Below are positions 37,701-52,700 of a DNA stretch of 64,000 nt, in pieces. The notes beneath the pieces are model-generated. The model did not search any database. It was given only the letters and a program-made list of their open reading frames with translations, and was not told the origin of the DNA. This DNA comes from Schistosoma mansoni (Eukaryota; Platyhelminthes; Trematoda; Strigeidida; Schistosomatidae): assembly GCF_000237925.1 (NCBI RefSeq), contig NC_031495.1:25686872-25750871 (forward strand), given 5' to 3'. Within the stretch, counting starts at the first letter, position 1. Each line of letters starts with the position of its first letter. Made by a program: the position numbers and the translations under genes.

Positions 37701-40700
37701 TTAATTTTTTTTTTGAACTTTCGCTTTAAATTCAATATATCATAGTTTATACAAGTTTTATTAGATTGAATTCTAATATGATCATTTCAAAAATATTTTG
37801 CTTTTATTCAGTAGTCTACTAAACTGGACTTTTTTTATCCCAATGAAATCCAGATTATTTATAGCGTACATATCTCTAAATGTTAACAATTACAAGAGGA
37901 TAGAAATTCATTAAACTTTGAACAGAATAAATTGATTAAATCATGCCACAATTGTTATCGACCAGCTTTATATCTCAATGGTGTTGTTTTATATAACTTT
38001 AAGTTAGGATTCCTAACAATGGACCGAAACGAGTATCATAAAGATAATAGCTATGATCATCAACTCTTAATCGAAATATATGTATGTGGAAATACTGTAC
38101 ATATAATTTACTTATACTATAGATAATCACTACGTAATCTGTCATAACTTTTGTCTTTATCAAGTTGTAGCGTTTTTAGATAAACAAACATACTTAAATA
38201 AATACCTTGAAACTAATAATTCAGTGTATAGAATACCCCACTGGTCTAGATCATTATAACTTTATCGATGTTGGATATGATGTAAGCTCAAATAATTACA
38301 TTGATTTAACTGATAATTTCAAGATTAAACATTGATTATTTATAAAAATTTAATTTACATGTCACTAATTAAAATATAATTGAAATTCGTTATTCAATCA
38401 TAACTTTCAACCATACCTTACTTTTTCGTAAACGTACACCCTTATTTTTATATTATCCACAAATTTTCACATTAAGAGTATTACCAACAAAATGCCAAGA
38501 CAGTAAAACAGCATGAACTAGATAAGACTACCCTAATAACAAGCTCAGTGTAATTTAATTGTACCTTAACCTATCAATTTCGGGTCATATATATATATAT
38601 ATACGAGACAGAGTGATTCATTGTGACTTATTTGTTTTATAGGTGATAATTCATGTGTACGTTGTTTACGTAGTTCACCGATTGCATCTTTAGTTGGCTT
38701 CATTATTGTATTACTGGGCGGTGGGGCTTTTGGTGGAGCAATCATTTTTGCGAGACGTTATTTAATTACACTTTTAAATGCTCCTAATCTGTGAGTTGTT
38801 TATTTATCTGTATGTTACATTAAATATATTCATTTTTTTCCATAAAGTTGATTTGCATGATTAAACTTTTATACAAGTTGAAAACATTTGTATCTCCCAA
38901 TGCTGCTTTGGGAAGTGGAATACTCACAACAAGTATAACGATAACATGAGAAATAATTTTAAGCCTTTTATTTCAACGATAGTACAACTCAAAATGAATA
39001 ATATAAGCTTATCCAAGCTTTCCTCACTATATTCTTCCATATTTATGATAAGTTACTTGCATCTTTTTCGCATATACCATTTCGACAACATTCGAATATA
39101 ACGTTTAAATTTCGGGCTTAGAACTATACATTATCCTTGTTGATGCACACTTAAAAGTAAACCAAATATTCATAAGCTCCCCATGATTAATCGGAAATAT
39201 AAGGCGTATATTTTAAAAGATGTATTCATTTTTACGTAGATATGAATATCATCACCTAATAACCGCTTTTAGAGTGATTCAAGATCAATACTTAGTGTTC
39301 CAACAGGTCATCAGGTAGTAAGATATAAATTTGTACATATTTTTGTGACTGTTCCTGAATATGTCGACATTCTTGTTGAAACTATTTATTGCCTACTTAT
39401 TAACTCACAGAATTATTTACAAATAACATTCTTCCATCCCTAAAAAACTCATTCACTATATTTTCATTTCCCTTTTTCCTATTTTCATTCCAAAACATAA
39501 ATAATAATAACATCTAATTACTTTGTCCATGACTCGAATAAAAGCTTTTGTATTACGTTACATAATCAAATGTTAAATTGCCAGAATCATATTTTCTGTA
39601 ATTAAGAATTCTGATTATCTTTTAAGTTTTGTATGCACAATAACCACTATTATTCAATAATTAACATCAGCAAGATGGTTATACAGACTCTAGTGATAGT
39701 TTCGATGATTTTTCTTTATTGTCAAATTTGAGATGAAATGTTCAAATGCACTCATATACATCAAGGCTAACGACGTCTATACACTCATAGTACATTCCAA
39801 ATTGTTATGATATAGATTTTAAATGAAGTTTTAAAATGAAATCTAAACAAAATCGTTCTATGATTTACACCTTCACAAAAGTTACGGCTAGTATTTCTGT
39901 AGTGAAGATTTCTTTTGATTGATCGATTTCAATCACTTGTCATGAATTTGACTGATAATTTATACCAACCTAAATAATAACTAATGATCAATCAGATTAT
40001 TATTATTACTATCATTGCATCAGTATACAGTATGGATAGCTTAAATCGAGTTAATATTTGTTACAAGAAACTTTTTATAATCTAGTCTGCTGATACTATA
40101 TAACTTTTATACATTTAAACATTGCCATTAATGATTTGTAAGCGTTTGCATCAATCCGTCGTTGATGTTGAAGACTGAGTCTTCATCCGTCTAAAGGTTT
40201 AGGTAGCGGTTGTGTAAAGATTAACACTGTAATCCAGATACATCTAGTTTATGAGTCCTAAGTAGGATAAAGAGTTCATCCTGGAACTCACTGCGAACCA
40301 TGATCTAAGTATACTAATCAATCTTAATTTACAAAATAGCAAGGATTAGTTATTGTGTATCTCACTATCGTATTACTTATTTGTAGATTCCCTTACTTGG
40401 ACTATGCTATTTATGGCTTAGTCGGAGCAATAGGATTATTTTCACTGTTAGCCTACTTACTATGTGCCCTGTCTTCTGGTTGGAATGCAAAACATTACTT
40501 TGAAAGTAGCCGAAAAGCATGCTGTGGAAGGTGTTGTAATATGACGGTAAGTCTTCTATTTTGTGTAAATTCACGTCAAAAGAATGTTAACTATATTCTT
40601 CAGAGGTAACCTCATAATCCAATTTTGAAAAATATAAATTTGTTTGTCTGAATTAGATACTTTAAGAAATATTTTAATGCAATTCCATCAGTGTTATGTA

Positions 40701-43700
40701 TTCCATACCTGACATGGTTAAACTCTAATAGTCACAGTTTCTAGAAATATGTCTATTGGTTCAAACAATGAAACGATCATTGAAAAATCTGGATTGTTTC
40801 CAATGTTGACGTTGCAGCTCATTTTTTAAACATGAAATTCGATTGTATAAAAAAAGACATTTTGACTCTTAAAATTATTGATTATTCTAATGCCCGGCAT
40901 TTCTAACCTCGATAATTTTTTTATGTAACCTAGTTACGATTGAGAATCATATCATTATAAAAGTTACCAGGAAATACCGGTAGGGTACTTAAACAACTAT
41001 GAGCTTTTGTAATCTTTGATTTTATATCCTCCTACGGATACTAGAAAACAACCTGCCATTTTTCTTAACAGCTGTTCAATTTACAATGTTTTGACTAAAG
41101 ATATTTATTTTTCTTAGACTAATGTTCCTTAGCATCGAAACTCTCCCATTATAAACCTATCTAAACTTATTAGCTTTTTAGTATAGAAATTTCGTAAAAT
41201 ATATTCTTTTGATGGTCTTTGAGTAATTTCTAGATCAAAATTATTTAAACCCACTCTTGACTGAAAGGAATATAGATATGGTTAGCATTCAATCTTACTA
41301 TTTTTAACTCTTCTTTTACGACAATTGATTAACCGCAATATAATTTTTGCCTATCCGTTTACCTTAAAGTGATTATTGAATAGAAAATCACTGGTGTACA
41401 TGATTTATGTATTTTGTCGCTCATGATTCACCTATAGTCTTGATATTTACATCAATAGTATTTTTTAATTGCTTTTCACTTTGATTAATAACAAGTTATC
41501 CATGACTTGCATATGCTGCATTTGAGTGTTTAATGGATTTCGATTTCTCAAAGATACTTACTTGCTTGAAGTTTCAGTGACAGAAATTCATGACCATTTT
41601 TGAAACTATGATGATTATCACTGAATAAACTTCAAATTAATACAATAATTTACCGTGATCATGGCTTCAATTCTCAAAGTTAGTTTTGTTTATTCGGCCA
41701 CATAATAAAATACTCCTAAATAGTCTTGTTTTAGTTAAGAGTGTTACAAAAAACTTGAAAATAAAAAAAATATTTATCTGAATATTCACTTGAAACCGTG
41801 TGTTTCGGTTAGATAGTTAATTTTAATGCTTCTCAAAATGTTTACACTCAGTTATTCGTTGGTGTGTACATTCACGATTATCTGCTATTTTACAAGTCAA
41901 CTGATTGCTAGTGGTCAATAAATAATGACAATTCAAATAATTTATCTATATTGGGCTTATCGGTTTGTAATATTCTCATACTACTGTAAAAGATGCCGGA
42001 ATACATTTCTTGTGACCCACTAAATTTTAGCTCTCAAACTGAGTTACGAAATGTGAACTCTGAAGGCCTCTAATATGTATGGGGGAGAAACTCTGTTTTT
42101 TTTGGGAGAATACTTTAAACCGAATATATAGTGAAAAATATTTGATTCATGATAACCGGATGTTGACTATTCACTATTTCAAATAAAATGGTACTATTTT
42201 GTCAAGTTTTACTGCGTCCATGAAAGTTTCAGGCTTTTACTTTTGCTTAATGTGCCTATAAATACTCCTGTAAGAGTAGTTGGTCAAAAAAGGTGGTGAA
42301 AAAATTTTTCTTGTCCGTATCTTTCTTACTCTATCAGCAGTAATTTCATCAAGAATCTATAAACGACTGGATTGCATCAAATATTTCTCTATCTATCCAA
42401 TCAATGAAATATACTTTTTTATATGAGAAAACTGATTTTTGTTAAAAGTTACACATATGGTCACTGTCAGTATGAAGAACTTATATCTAGAAGCACGTTT
42501 CAAAAATGGAGGCAAGTAGTTACTTCTTTGATATTTTAATTAAGTTGACTAAGAGAAATATTTGGCAAAATTAATACGTTCATTAATTCCTCAGTAAAAT
42601 GGCTCATAATAAAGAATGTGAAAAATAACAGAAAATTTGAAACGAATTTTTGGACACATAGTTTACAATAGTGTAATAATTCAATATGTAAATACGGTCA
42701 TTCTGTCTCAGCGTTGATCTGGTAGTTACTATGATTACCACTGATACCATGTAATGTTTCTAATCGATAAAACATTTTCGAACGTGTTGAATCGGCTCGG
42801 TTAATAATTAAGTTCATCCTTTCAAAATTAAGTTTTGTAAACGTCTAATTTTTTAGTTAAACTATAAACAACAAAACAAAAACAGAACATTTATCGGTAT
42901 TTTCATGTGTAAATATTTATAACCATTATTCTATGGAAACCAAATGTATTTAATTGGCTAAATGTGAATACTTAACACACAATGACCTTCATATCAATGT
43001 ACAGTCCAAAAAAATAAATGAACCGAAACAAAACATCTAGAAAAAAAGGGAAAGAACATCTTTTAGGTGAATCACCATCCATCTACATTTCAAAACAAAC
43101 AAAACTAATCCGACCTAATTTTGAATAAATAGATGAAAAATAGAGTAAAAAAGTATGGTTAGAATCATTTCTATGAATAGGTGTCTAATTTCAAGATACA
43201 TTTCACCAATTTCAGAGTACCATAATGTTCCTTTATTCCATGAGGTGACTGGATTTCTATTAGATAAACTATTGAACCTCAACCTAGCAAATCTGTAGTA
43301 TTAATCTCGCTAAGAGACATAAAAACTCTGAATAAGGCTACATAGCTGTCCGGTGATCCTTAATGCACAAAAAGCTCTCTCATATATTTTGAGGCTTTGT
43401 GTTATGCATTTATATCACATATGCTTCAGTGAGGCAGCGAAATCCGACCTCAGGCCTCCTCGTAGAGCTGCTGGACAGTAGCGGCAACCCTGCTAACCAA
43501 CTTAGGCGGCTGACGGAGATCAGACTAATCGCTCACCCCATTGTATCCTTGATTAACTCGGGGCCCACTTAACCGCACCGGGCCACCTGATGTATATGCT
43601 TATGTATAAGAATTGCAGAAGCTCTCGGGTCTACGTAGTTCACATGTGTAGGTATATGCAACTAACATGTGTGTAGTGTCGTGTAATAGAAACGTTGGCT

Positions 43701-46700
43701 GCAATATTGTCTGCTCTATGTCTAACAAAATCAGAAACCTAGTCTATCAGGTTGAAGACATAATAAAAAGAGGTGGTAGCAAATACTAGAGAGCTGCGAC
43801 CAACAACCTCCTTTGGGAGAGTGTTTATGCTTGTGTGAGCATCAGGAAGTGTCGGGGTGGTATCCAAGGTACGAATGATATGTATATAATGTGTAAGAGA
43901 CAGTCTGTTGTTGTAAATACGTTTCAAAGTCAGGGGTGAACATCTACCCTCTTATGTAAGTGAATGTACCTGTATGTATGCTATGAGATGCATGGGATAA
44001 AACCTGTGTGTTACCGGTGTGTGTATGTAACGTATATTTGAGTGTATGCCAAGTGATACTTGAATGAAAGTTTGTATGTTACCTAGTATTCAATTAGACT
44101 ATACTTATCCAGGGTAAGTAAAAACTTCGAAAATTCCCTTACTTGCCCTCCTTACGATACTGAGATGCACTATCAGGGTTTCCCCTACTGTCCAGCAGCG
44201 CTACGAGTCGGGTTTTGCTGCCGCACTGATCAGAACTTAAATTAATAGCTCCAAAATATACTTTGATCCTCCATAATTATGTTTTGTAAGATTTAACAGT
44301 TCGCAAAAAAATAACAGATAATACAAAAAGTTTTTACCCGATCTTAATCTTATCGGTTAATTCCATAAATCAATGAAGAACATATTATTTGCCATGTACA
44401 TAAAAGAATGTTAGAATAACTGCACGTTTACTGTCTACTAGGCTTTTGATGAATATTCTGATCATCAATATCATCGTAATTCATAATTAACAAATCTGTC
44501 CCCAAAACATCAGTTATATTAGTGTAAGAACTACATCAAACTTCTGTTTTGCATCCCTTTTTTAAACTAATTACTTAATACTGTTAAGTTTACTCATCTT
44601 TATCTGGATTCATCCAAAGAAAAATATTATCTTCACCTCTATACATAACATTGAAGTGTTTTAATGTTCCTTATTATTATTACTATTACCATGATTAATA
44701 TTCTTATCATTATTTATTTCCACTTTGTTTATTTACGGATATGAGAATAACATACCCACTTTAATTACTAAACACATGCAAATATGAATCAGCTTTCAGT
44801 ATTCTACCTTCTGTAGTATTAAAGAAAAATTATCAGAAATCAATTTTTTGGGAAGTATTGGAATATAATAGGAATTTATTTGCTTTATTGGTGGGGGAAA
44901 AGTAAAAATATACTCATATATAACACAGGTAATTTTCTAAAAGCATAACAGAAAAAAAGGACAACAAACACTATTTATTATTTATTATTTCCATTGCATT
45001 TCACTCCTTCATTAAATGTTCTCAAAGTGTGTTCTTCTCACATAAAAATGATTTAGATTTCACATAGTGATAAACGGCAGAGAACAAACTGCTTAAATTA
45101 AAATTGTCGATAAAAAAGCATAACAAACAGTAACAGAGACTAGATAAAATTAGTCCTGAAGTAGAACACTAAAAACTTAGCCAAGCAAAAATAGAGAAGA
45201 AGAAGAAGAGGAAGAAAACATAAAGCTTACAGAAAAAACACAAGGAGAAAGACCAAAATCAAGAAATTGTAAAAAAAAGTCAACAAAGAACTTATACTAC
45301 AAAAAATCTCATAGAAAATATAAGTTAATAATTAGTTCAACAAAAAATGAACATCTTTAAATATCTAAATCATCACACTATGCATTGATAAGACTCGTGT
45401 ACAATGTAAACATATATGACCGACTATTCAGTATGACTGCCTTAAGGACTAGATATCCTTTTATTGATTTATTTCTGATGTTTGGGTAATATTTTTAATT
45501 ACCTTCTATATAGATGCCTTATATAAATGAGTTGGATACTTCACAAATGGTTTATTGTGTCTGGATTTGAATATAGAATCTATTTTAATTTGTAACTTTG
45601 TAGTGATAAGCTTGATCTATAGACAACTTCACCACTGATTGACATGAGCTATTGAGCTGACAATATTAAATTCAAGCCCAGTGGTTTAAAGGTCGTAACC
45701 TTGGTTTTCAAAGTGCAACAAGATCCTTAATCCTCGGACGTACTATGCTAGAGTAAACAACTATTCACTTTGCCATGGTTTTCTATAGTTCATCAATTGA
45801 TGTTAATCTATGACTTAAATGGTAATACAGTGTTTTGATTTGTAAACAGATGAGCTCTCATTGTGCTACAGAATTTTTAATCTAATATTCATAATACAAA
45901 CAGGATCATGATTAGATCATAGTAACTCTGAACCAAAATGAAAATTATACAGTTATCATACTTAATAAAACACTCGATGTTTGAGTTACCGGAACTAAGC
46001 CATATATATATATATATAGTTAGTTATTAATTTATAGATTAATATGTTGCTGTCCAAAATTTGATCATTGTTATCATTTCTGGAAAGTAAAGGAGAGAAA
46101 AGTGTGTTTTCCTCTTCCCTTTTTATTCCCCCTCCATTTTATGTTCTCCAAGCCCAGTGGAAAGGGGAAGTAAATTCAGATTATCCATATCAACTAACAA
46201 TTGTTTACAATTACTATTATTATTATTGTGTCAACACTCGTTTTCATTAACTCCTACTCCTTTTCTCTGTTTTCCTTTGTTTCATTTCATCATTTGCTTA
46301 TTATATTGCTTCTGTCTAAAGAACTACTTTTCCCTTAAATGTAACATTTTTATTCTGTTGTTATTATCTTTTTCATATTTACATTTCATTTAAATAAGAA
46401 GTATTATTTCAGATTAATCAGTCAATCACAGTGCAAATAAATTGACTAACTCTTCTCATGTTCATCAATCAGTTCATTTCAACCTACTTAAAGGAATTAA
46501 TGTCGTGGAATCTGTTATCAATATATTTTGGTAATATTGTTCAAATAGAGAATAGATATGAAAAAAACAACAGTTGTGACACGTTATAACATTACTTTTT
46601 TCTCAAACTTTGGACTTAAGTTAGTCAATCTTTATACTCGATTCATGAAGCCTTAAACCTAGATTGAAAAACACTTGTCAAACTGTATATATTTATACAT

Positions 46701-49700
46701 ATAGCAATGGAATCCAGGACTCACGTTTCATTCTATTTAGGATTCGCAAGATGAATGCCACTGCATCTCAGAGTTGATGTTCACCCCACGACTCGAACCC
46801 AGTGCTGTTCACTCCAAACGCCATCACGTTATCTACTTAGCTACTGAGTCTAAATAGCTGCTGGCTTGTGCAATGTGGTGAAGTTTACTTCATTTTTGCA
46901 TTTTTCTGTTCAAATAGTGTACTGCTAGCCACCATCCATCGTTGCTTATAATGCTTGTGAATTAAGACAGCATAGAGGCAATCGGCACAGTATTCGCATA
47001 TGCCAATAGGAGACTGATCATTTGCAGTCCTAAACATCAATGGGGAGATTTAAACAACCAATGTAAAAATGAATTAAATTTATTTCTGCTGTGCATTCAT
47101 TTACTTATTTATTTTTCACCTGTATTAACCAAAAGGTTAGGTAAATTGTATGTCAAAAAAAACTGAGATCAAATAGTGAACGATTCATTTTCTAAACAAA
47201 AACGTTTTGGTCAACATTTATCCATTAACTGAGACATCATGTCTATATATTTCTCATTATTACATCACCCGATAATTCAGAATTCATTTAATATTGTAAA
47301 CAGAAATGATTGTTTTAAACAATAGAACTGGTTACATATTTTTTCTTAATATTTTCAAGACGTTATTGTTATGGTACATGCTTATGTTTGAGATTATTAT
47401 TACCAGTCATTTGCATTTTTTCATTATCGATGAGTTTTTCTATTTATCTCTCTCATCTTTCAGCTTATCATACTTTTGGTAACGGCTGTCATATTATGGT
47501 CAGCTATTGCATGCCTAGTTAGTTACCCAGTCGTCAGTATTGCACTTTTGTTATACCGTAATGAAGGACCTAGTCGCTTACGACTAGCCTCTGTCGGACA
47601 AATGACTTCATTTAACCATGATGGTCAAGTAAATTTTCCTAGTTCAAGCAGTAGTTACATACGTGAAATGTTCAATTCCAATAGAAAAATAATAAAACGA
47701 CGTGATACAGAAGAATGGTTCCCTGATGATCCTAATGATTTCAATACAGTTGAAAATACTGTTGCCGTACCAGATGATATTCCAGATAATCTTCATACAG
47801 ATCCATCTAATTTAAGTAAAGACCTAACAGCTACGGTGACAAGTCCAAAAATGGTCGATCAGCCACCACCTGTGATAAGTTCATTTTCTGATAATAAATT
47901 ATCATCATCATCAATACCATCAAAATCGTCTTTAAAACCTTTATCAAAAAACATTGTAAAACAAGTAATGAATGGTGCTCTTAGTATTCCAGAATCTATC
48001 AAATTGTTTTATCAGTGTAGCCAAGAGACATTTGATTTATCTTATTACGGTAAGAAAATCTAATCATCTTTAATCTTTTATTAAAAAACAATCAGAGTAC
48101 TTTATTCATTTTTATAATTTTTATTTAAACTTAATGGAATAATTTTACAGAAATGAAACATTTGATAAACAGCACATTTATATAACTTGTATTTATCAAC
48201 GTTTTACTATCATAATCTCTTCAGTCATACAGTAGCATCAATTAGAAATACATTGGAGCACAAAATAGTCCTCCCATTTTTGTTCAAAAAAACTGAAAAA
48301 CACCCACAAAACCACTTATCTGATTGTAAATCGCATTCTTACTAACGATTGGCATTTACATAAATCTCCTGAAGTTCTTATAAGAATTATTCAAACTGGG
48401 AGCGAAATTGATACGCTGATTATACATTTGAGAATTGTGTGATATTTCGCATTAGCTAAAATAATACAATGTCACAGAATGTTGACTCGATGATCTAAGC
48501 CTGTGGTACATGCCTCTAGATCAATAGATCGTGATTTCGAATGTATGTATTGGTTAGTGGCTATGAGCTGCTCAAGATTCCCAAACTACGATAAAACAAC
48601 AATGTTGTTCCAGTTAGTTCTGTGTGAGGTTGATTCTAATATCAGTTAATGAAAGAGGACTTTTCTCAAAATGAAATAGTTGTTACAAAGACATTGTTTA
48701 AATGTTTAGGCGTTTTATAGTAAAGTATACTTTGGTCTCATTAAACATAATAGTTCTTTAGATGAGACTAACTAATAAGAATCCGTAATAGTAGATTTTG
48801 TAAAAACCGGTAATCGTAAGAAAACTAGTTTTTTCAATCGTGAAAGAACTAACTATTTAAATGTGATTAATATAGATAAAATTCATTTACCGATACGAAT
48901 TAAACTACCAAACAACTGACTAATATACTTTTGTAGTCTTATAATAACCACTAAATTATCGAGGTACTAACGAATGTTATTATTAAATTCACCTAGTATT
49001 GTTTGTTTGAATCTTCCCATTGATGTTTAGGACTGCAACTGGTCAGTTTCTAATTGGCATATGTGCATACTGTGCGTATTGCCTCGATATAGCCTAAATT
49101 CACAAGCATGGTAAGCAAAGATGGATAATGGCTTGATTTCATTAGAATATCTTTACACCTTGTAATGTTCATGTACATAATGGAGTTCTTTGATTAATAA
49201 ATGTTTACTGTCAGTTAGTTTACAATATTAAATTGATGACAGTAATAATTACAATAGTAATAATAATGATAATCGTCTTTACATTTCAGTCACAGAAATT
49301 ACCATTCTTCAGCCATAAAAAAATTTTTTTAAGTACGGATAATATAATGAATGGTGGTATTTTACCAATGAACTAATTGCATTTATTCACAGCATTATAT
49401 CCTTTAAAATAAGCCACTCGAAAGAACAAAAAAAATAATTCAATTTATTTTCTTTTCATATGTCTTTTTTTATTATTTTATGTTTACCTTGGTGAATAAA
49501 AAAATAACAAAAGGGGGGGTGTTAGTTTTGAAATAACGATACATTTTTTAGTTGCAAAAATAAAGATGAAAGAAATTTTTTCCTTTTATATCATCATCTA
49601 TCAGTATGTATTTCTACATACAAAAGACAAACTTAAGAAGTGTTCAGTTAAATTAACTTTTTTTTAAATAAAAAAATTTATAAAATTCGTGTCAGTTAGT

Positions 49701-52700
49701 TATAAAAACGAATAAGTGATGAAAATTTTCATTTTTCTTCTCAATTGAACAATTTAAAAAAGTGTGTTTGCTTAAACGTTATGTTACTAAGATACTGAAA
49801 ATTATTGAAATGAAACTGTTTATACTATAGTTTAACTAAGTTATATATATATGTAGTAGTTTTGTTAAGTCTTGTTCCCTTGGAAACTTAAAACAATAAC
49901 TTCCCAATTAATTCCTAGACTGTTACAATCTTCAACTCTCAAACTATTATTGAATCCAGAAGGTGGAAATATGAAAGAATCTTTATTTATATAGTTTGTT
50001 TAATTTTACAAAATAAAGAGTACTTACGAAGTTATGAACAACCTTATGTTGTTTAAAAACCTATAGAAAATTACTAAGATTCATAATTATTTTGGTACTT
50101 AGGCAATGAGACTGATCAAAATTAATTTTAAACATTTTACGGTTTCTAAAGGATTTTTCACACAATAATGGATGCCTCGTCACAATTTCAATAACTCAAC
50201 TTAGTGTCACGCATGACTTAGAAACAGTAATTAGGAAAAGGTAATTAATCACTGAATAAATCTGTATTTTCGTCAGGTAAAGTCATCGGATAAATGATTT
50301 GATATTTAATAGGTCTATTCTTTCTATTTATATTCTCTGCATATTTATTAATAATTAAATATATCATGATAAATTGGTGTGTGAATAATATTACATAATG
50401 AGAAATAATATAATTCATTCATACATGAAACAGAACAAATGAAGATTACACACTTTCAGATAAACAGTAGTCCAGTAGATTTAAGAAGAAACAGAGCTTC
50501 AAATGAAACTAAATAATTAAACTAGAATCACACAGAAAATTGGCTAAGTAATATTTTAGTTCAGCTAAAATCTGAGGATATCAGTTACTTTATGTTTAAG
50601 GCTAAAAACTCCCAGAAATCCGGATAAAATTAATATAAGAAAAGCTGTAAAACTTTTAGAGACTAGAGAGCACTAAAAATGTGTCTCGACTTCATTTTGA
50701 ACTTCTTCATAGTGAACATACAAAGTCTATACAGCGTTGACTTTGTATTGAAACTATACAAATATTAATAAACCATCTATATTCAGTGTTTAAAATTGGA
50801 AACCATGTTTTTTTGCTTCGTTAAGTATATTTTCAGTGCTTTTACTACTTATTCAAGTCATTCTACTTATTATTACATATTCTCCATATTACTTATTTTC
50901 ATTTGTTCTATTTTCTTTCATATCCATGAGTTTCCACCAATCAGGATTTGTTTTATTTGCAAAAATACACTTAGATGGTTTAGAATAAAGAACATTTTAA
51001 TCCTCATTTCGTTTAACCATGAATTTCCATACGATTTACTTTTGTCGGCTCAGGAAAATTTGTTCAATGGTTCTTTCATCATATTGTTATCGATACATAA
51101 TTTAAAACAGTCAAAATTAATTTAGAATATTTTAGAAGTTTACGGGAGAGTTTTAACTAACATGATATGCAATATATTCGTGTATGTGCTTCACTATCGA
51201 GGTCCTCGTTTTATCTTTTGTTTTTCAACTAGGTCTATACGATGCCAGTGGTTTACCGATACACATTGCACGAGCTAACTTCCCTGAGAGAACATATGAT
51301 ATTTTAGTTTGTGTAATTCTTGCTGTCGCTGGCATATTCCTACTACTATTTGGTTATGTAAGTATATGAGCAAAAATCAAATTCTACTTTTTGGTCAAAA
51401 GACAGACTGTTTCATGTATTTTCGATTTCAGAAAAATTAGGTACCGTTTAAATAAAGCTGAATATATTTTACTACTTACTATGTGTAAGTAGTAAAACAA
51501 GTTAGACTTTGTCAAATCTTACAGGATGTTATTTATACGTATGACAATCGGCCGATCAGAAAATTCATTCTGTTGAGAAAAGTTTTTTTCAGTGAAATGA
51601 AAGTCTGTTAATCATGTGAATAATTTTTTATTTAAATATGACTTATTTGTTCATAAACATAAAGGTGTTTTTGTCTGTGACATTAACAATAAATTCACTT
51701 ATCCTGTAACTGTATTTATCACACTATTAATAGATCATATATATCTCCACATTTCTAAAAGTCTAAACGGAAAGTCAGAAAGTCGGATGAATGGTTACAA
51801 GTACCGTTCATTATTCAATCTTTTAATTCACCTGATCATATTGAGTACAATACAAGACCCCAACACGTTTCAAATAATAAATCTCAGTAAGCATATTTTT
51901 ACTGCCTGCTTAAACATCTGGGCTACTTGTTCCTTTCATCTAGATATTTCAACAAGTTATCTAACTTCGTTTGTTTTAATACATCATTATGGCTATTAAT
52001 CGCACAACCTATTCAAGTGCATTTCTGAAAAGTGCACAACCTTTTTCTGTAAAGGTTACAAAAGGTCTAATCAGAGACATCGTAGTTGCTGGCAATATGT
52101 AGCGAAAAGAATATACATTATTCAGATGTCGATTGACTGGACTGCTAACTTCTAACTGGCATTAACTGATTATTTGTCGTCAGGATAGATGAAGAAGTGA
52201 GAAACGGAAACTTGTTGAAATACTTTGTGCTGAGAATTCTGTATTGTACCAAAAATATAATATTGAATAAAGCTAATAATAATGATAATAATAATAATAC
52301 TTGGCTTTAAGTTGTAGACAGTAGAAGGAAGAGTAAATATTAGATTACAACTAAATGTTTGTTCAATAAATACTTACTGAAAATTAGCAAACTAATTCAC
52401 TAAACAATAGATACCCAGGTTTCATACTTGTTTTCTCATCTCTTCCTATAAATGAATTATTCATAATTGTATCAGACCTAACGGTTTATCCTACATTAGT
52501 TTCGACTTCAATCATGAAAATCTTTAACTATTCGACGAACTATTTAATTTTCATACTGATCACAAGTGAATAAATTTATCAACCAATTTTCTCTCACATT
52601 AACACACTCGAATATATAAATATTTCATTTTATCTACCATGTCACAGTAATAAAGGAAGATAAAGGTCGTCAGTTAGAATAAACGAGTGAATTATCACCA

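Larger units (their letters stand above)
28785..38642 (+). other. M6 intron 1 (about 9.9 kb) with several mobile elements
   Basis: Contains an RTE LINE fragment (29061-30316), a decayed second-family repeat (30781-30965), an Sm-alpha-like repeat with hammerhead (31796-32020) and an RTE copy reduced to its ends (35776-36400). The rest is AT-rich with no exon recognised. Confidence 0.65.
40547..47463 (+). other. M6 intron 3 (6.9 kb)
   Basis: Contains the 802-bp inverted-repeat element at 43427-44228 and mosaic Sm-alpha-like pieces at 46697-47068. A degenerate tRNA-like stretch may lie near 45645-45740. Otherwise AT-rich with no exon recognised. Confidence 0.6.

Noticed and set aside
50796-51125. 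109-codon open frame as an exon
   Set aside because: Lies in M6 intron 4, low-complexity Phe/Ile/Tyr content, no compatible splice sites.
51616-51999. 127-codon open frame as an exon
   Set aside because: Lies in M6 intron 5, resembles no family, and the M6 frame joins perfectly without it.
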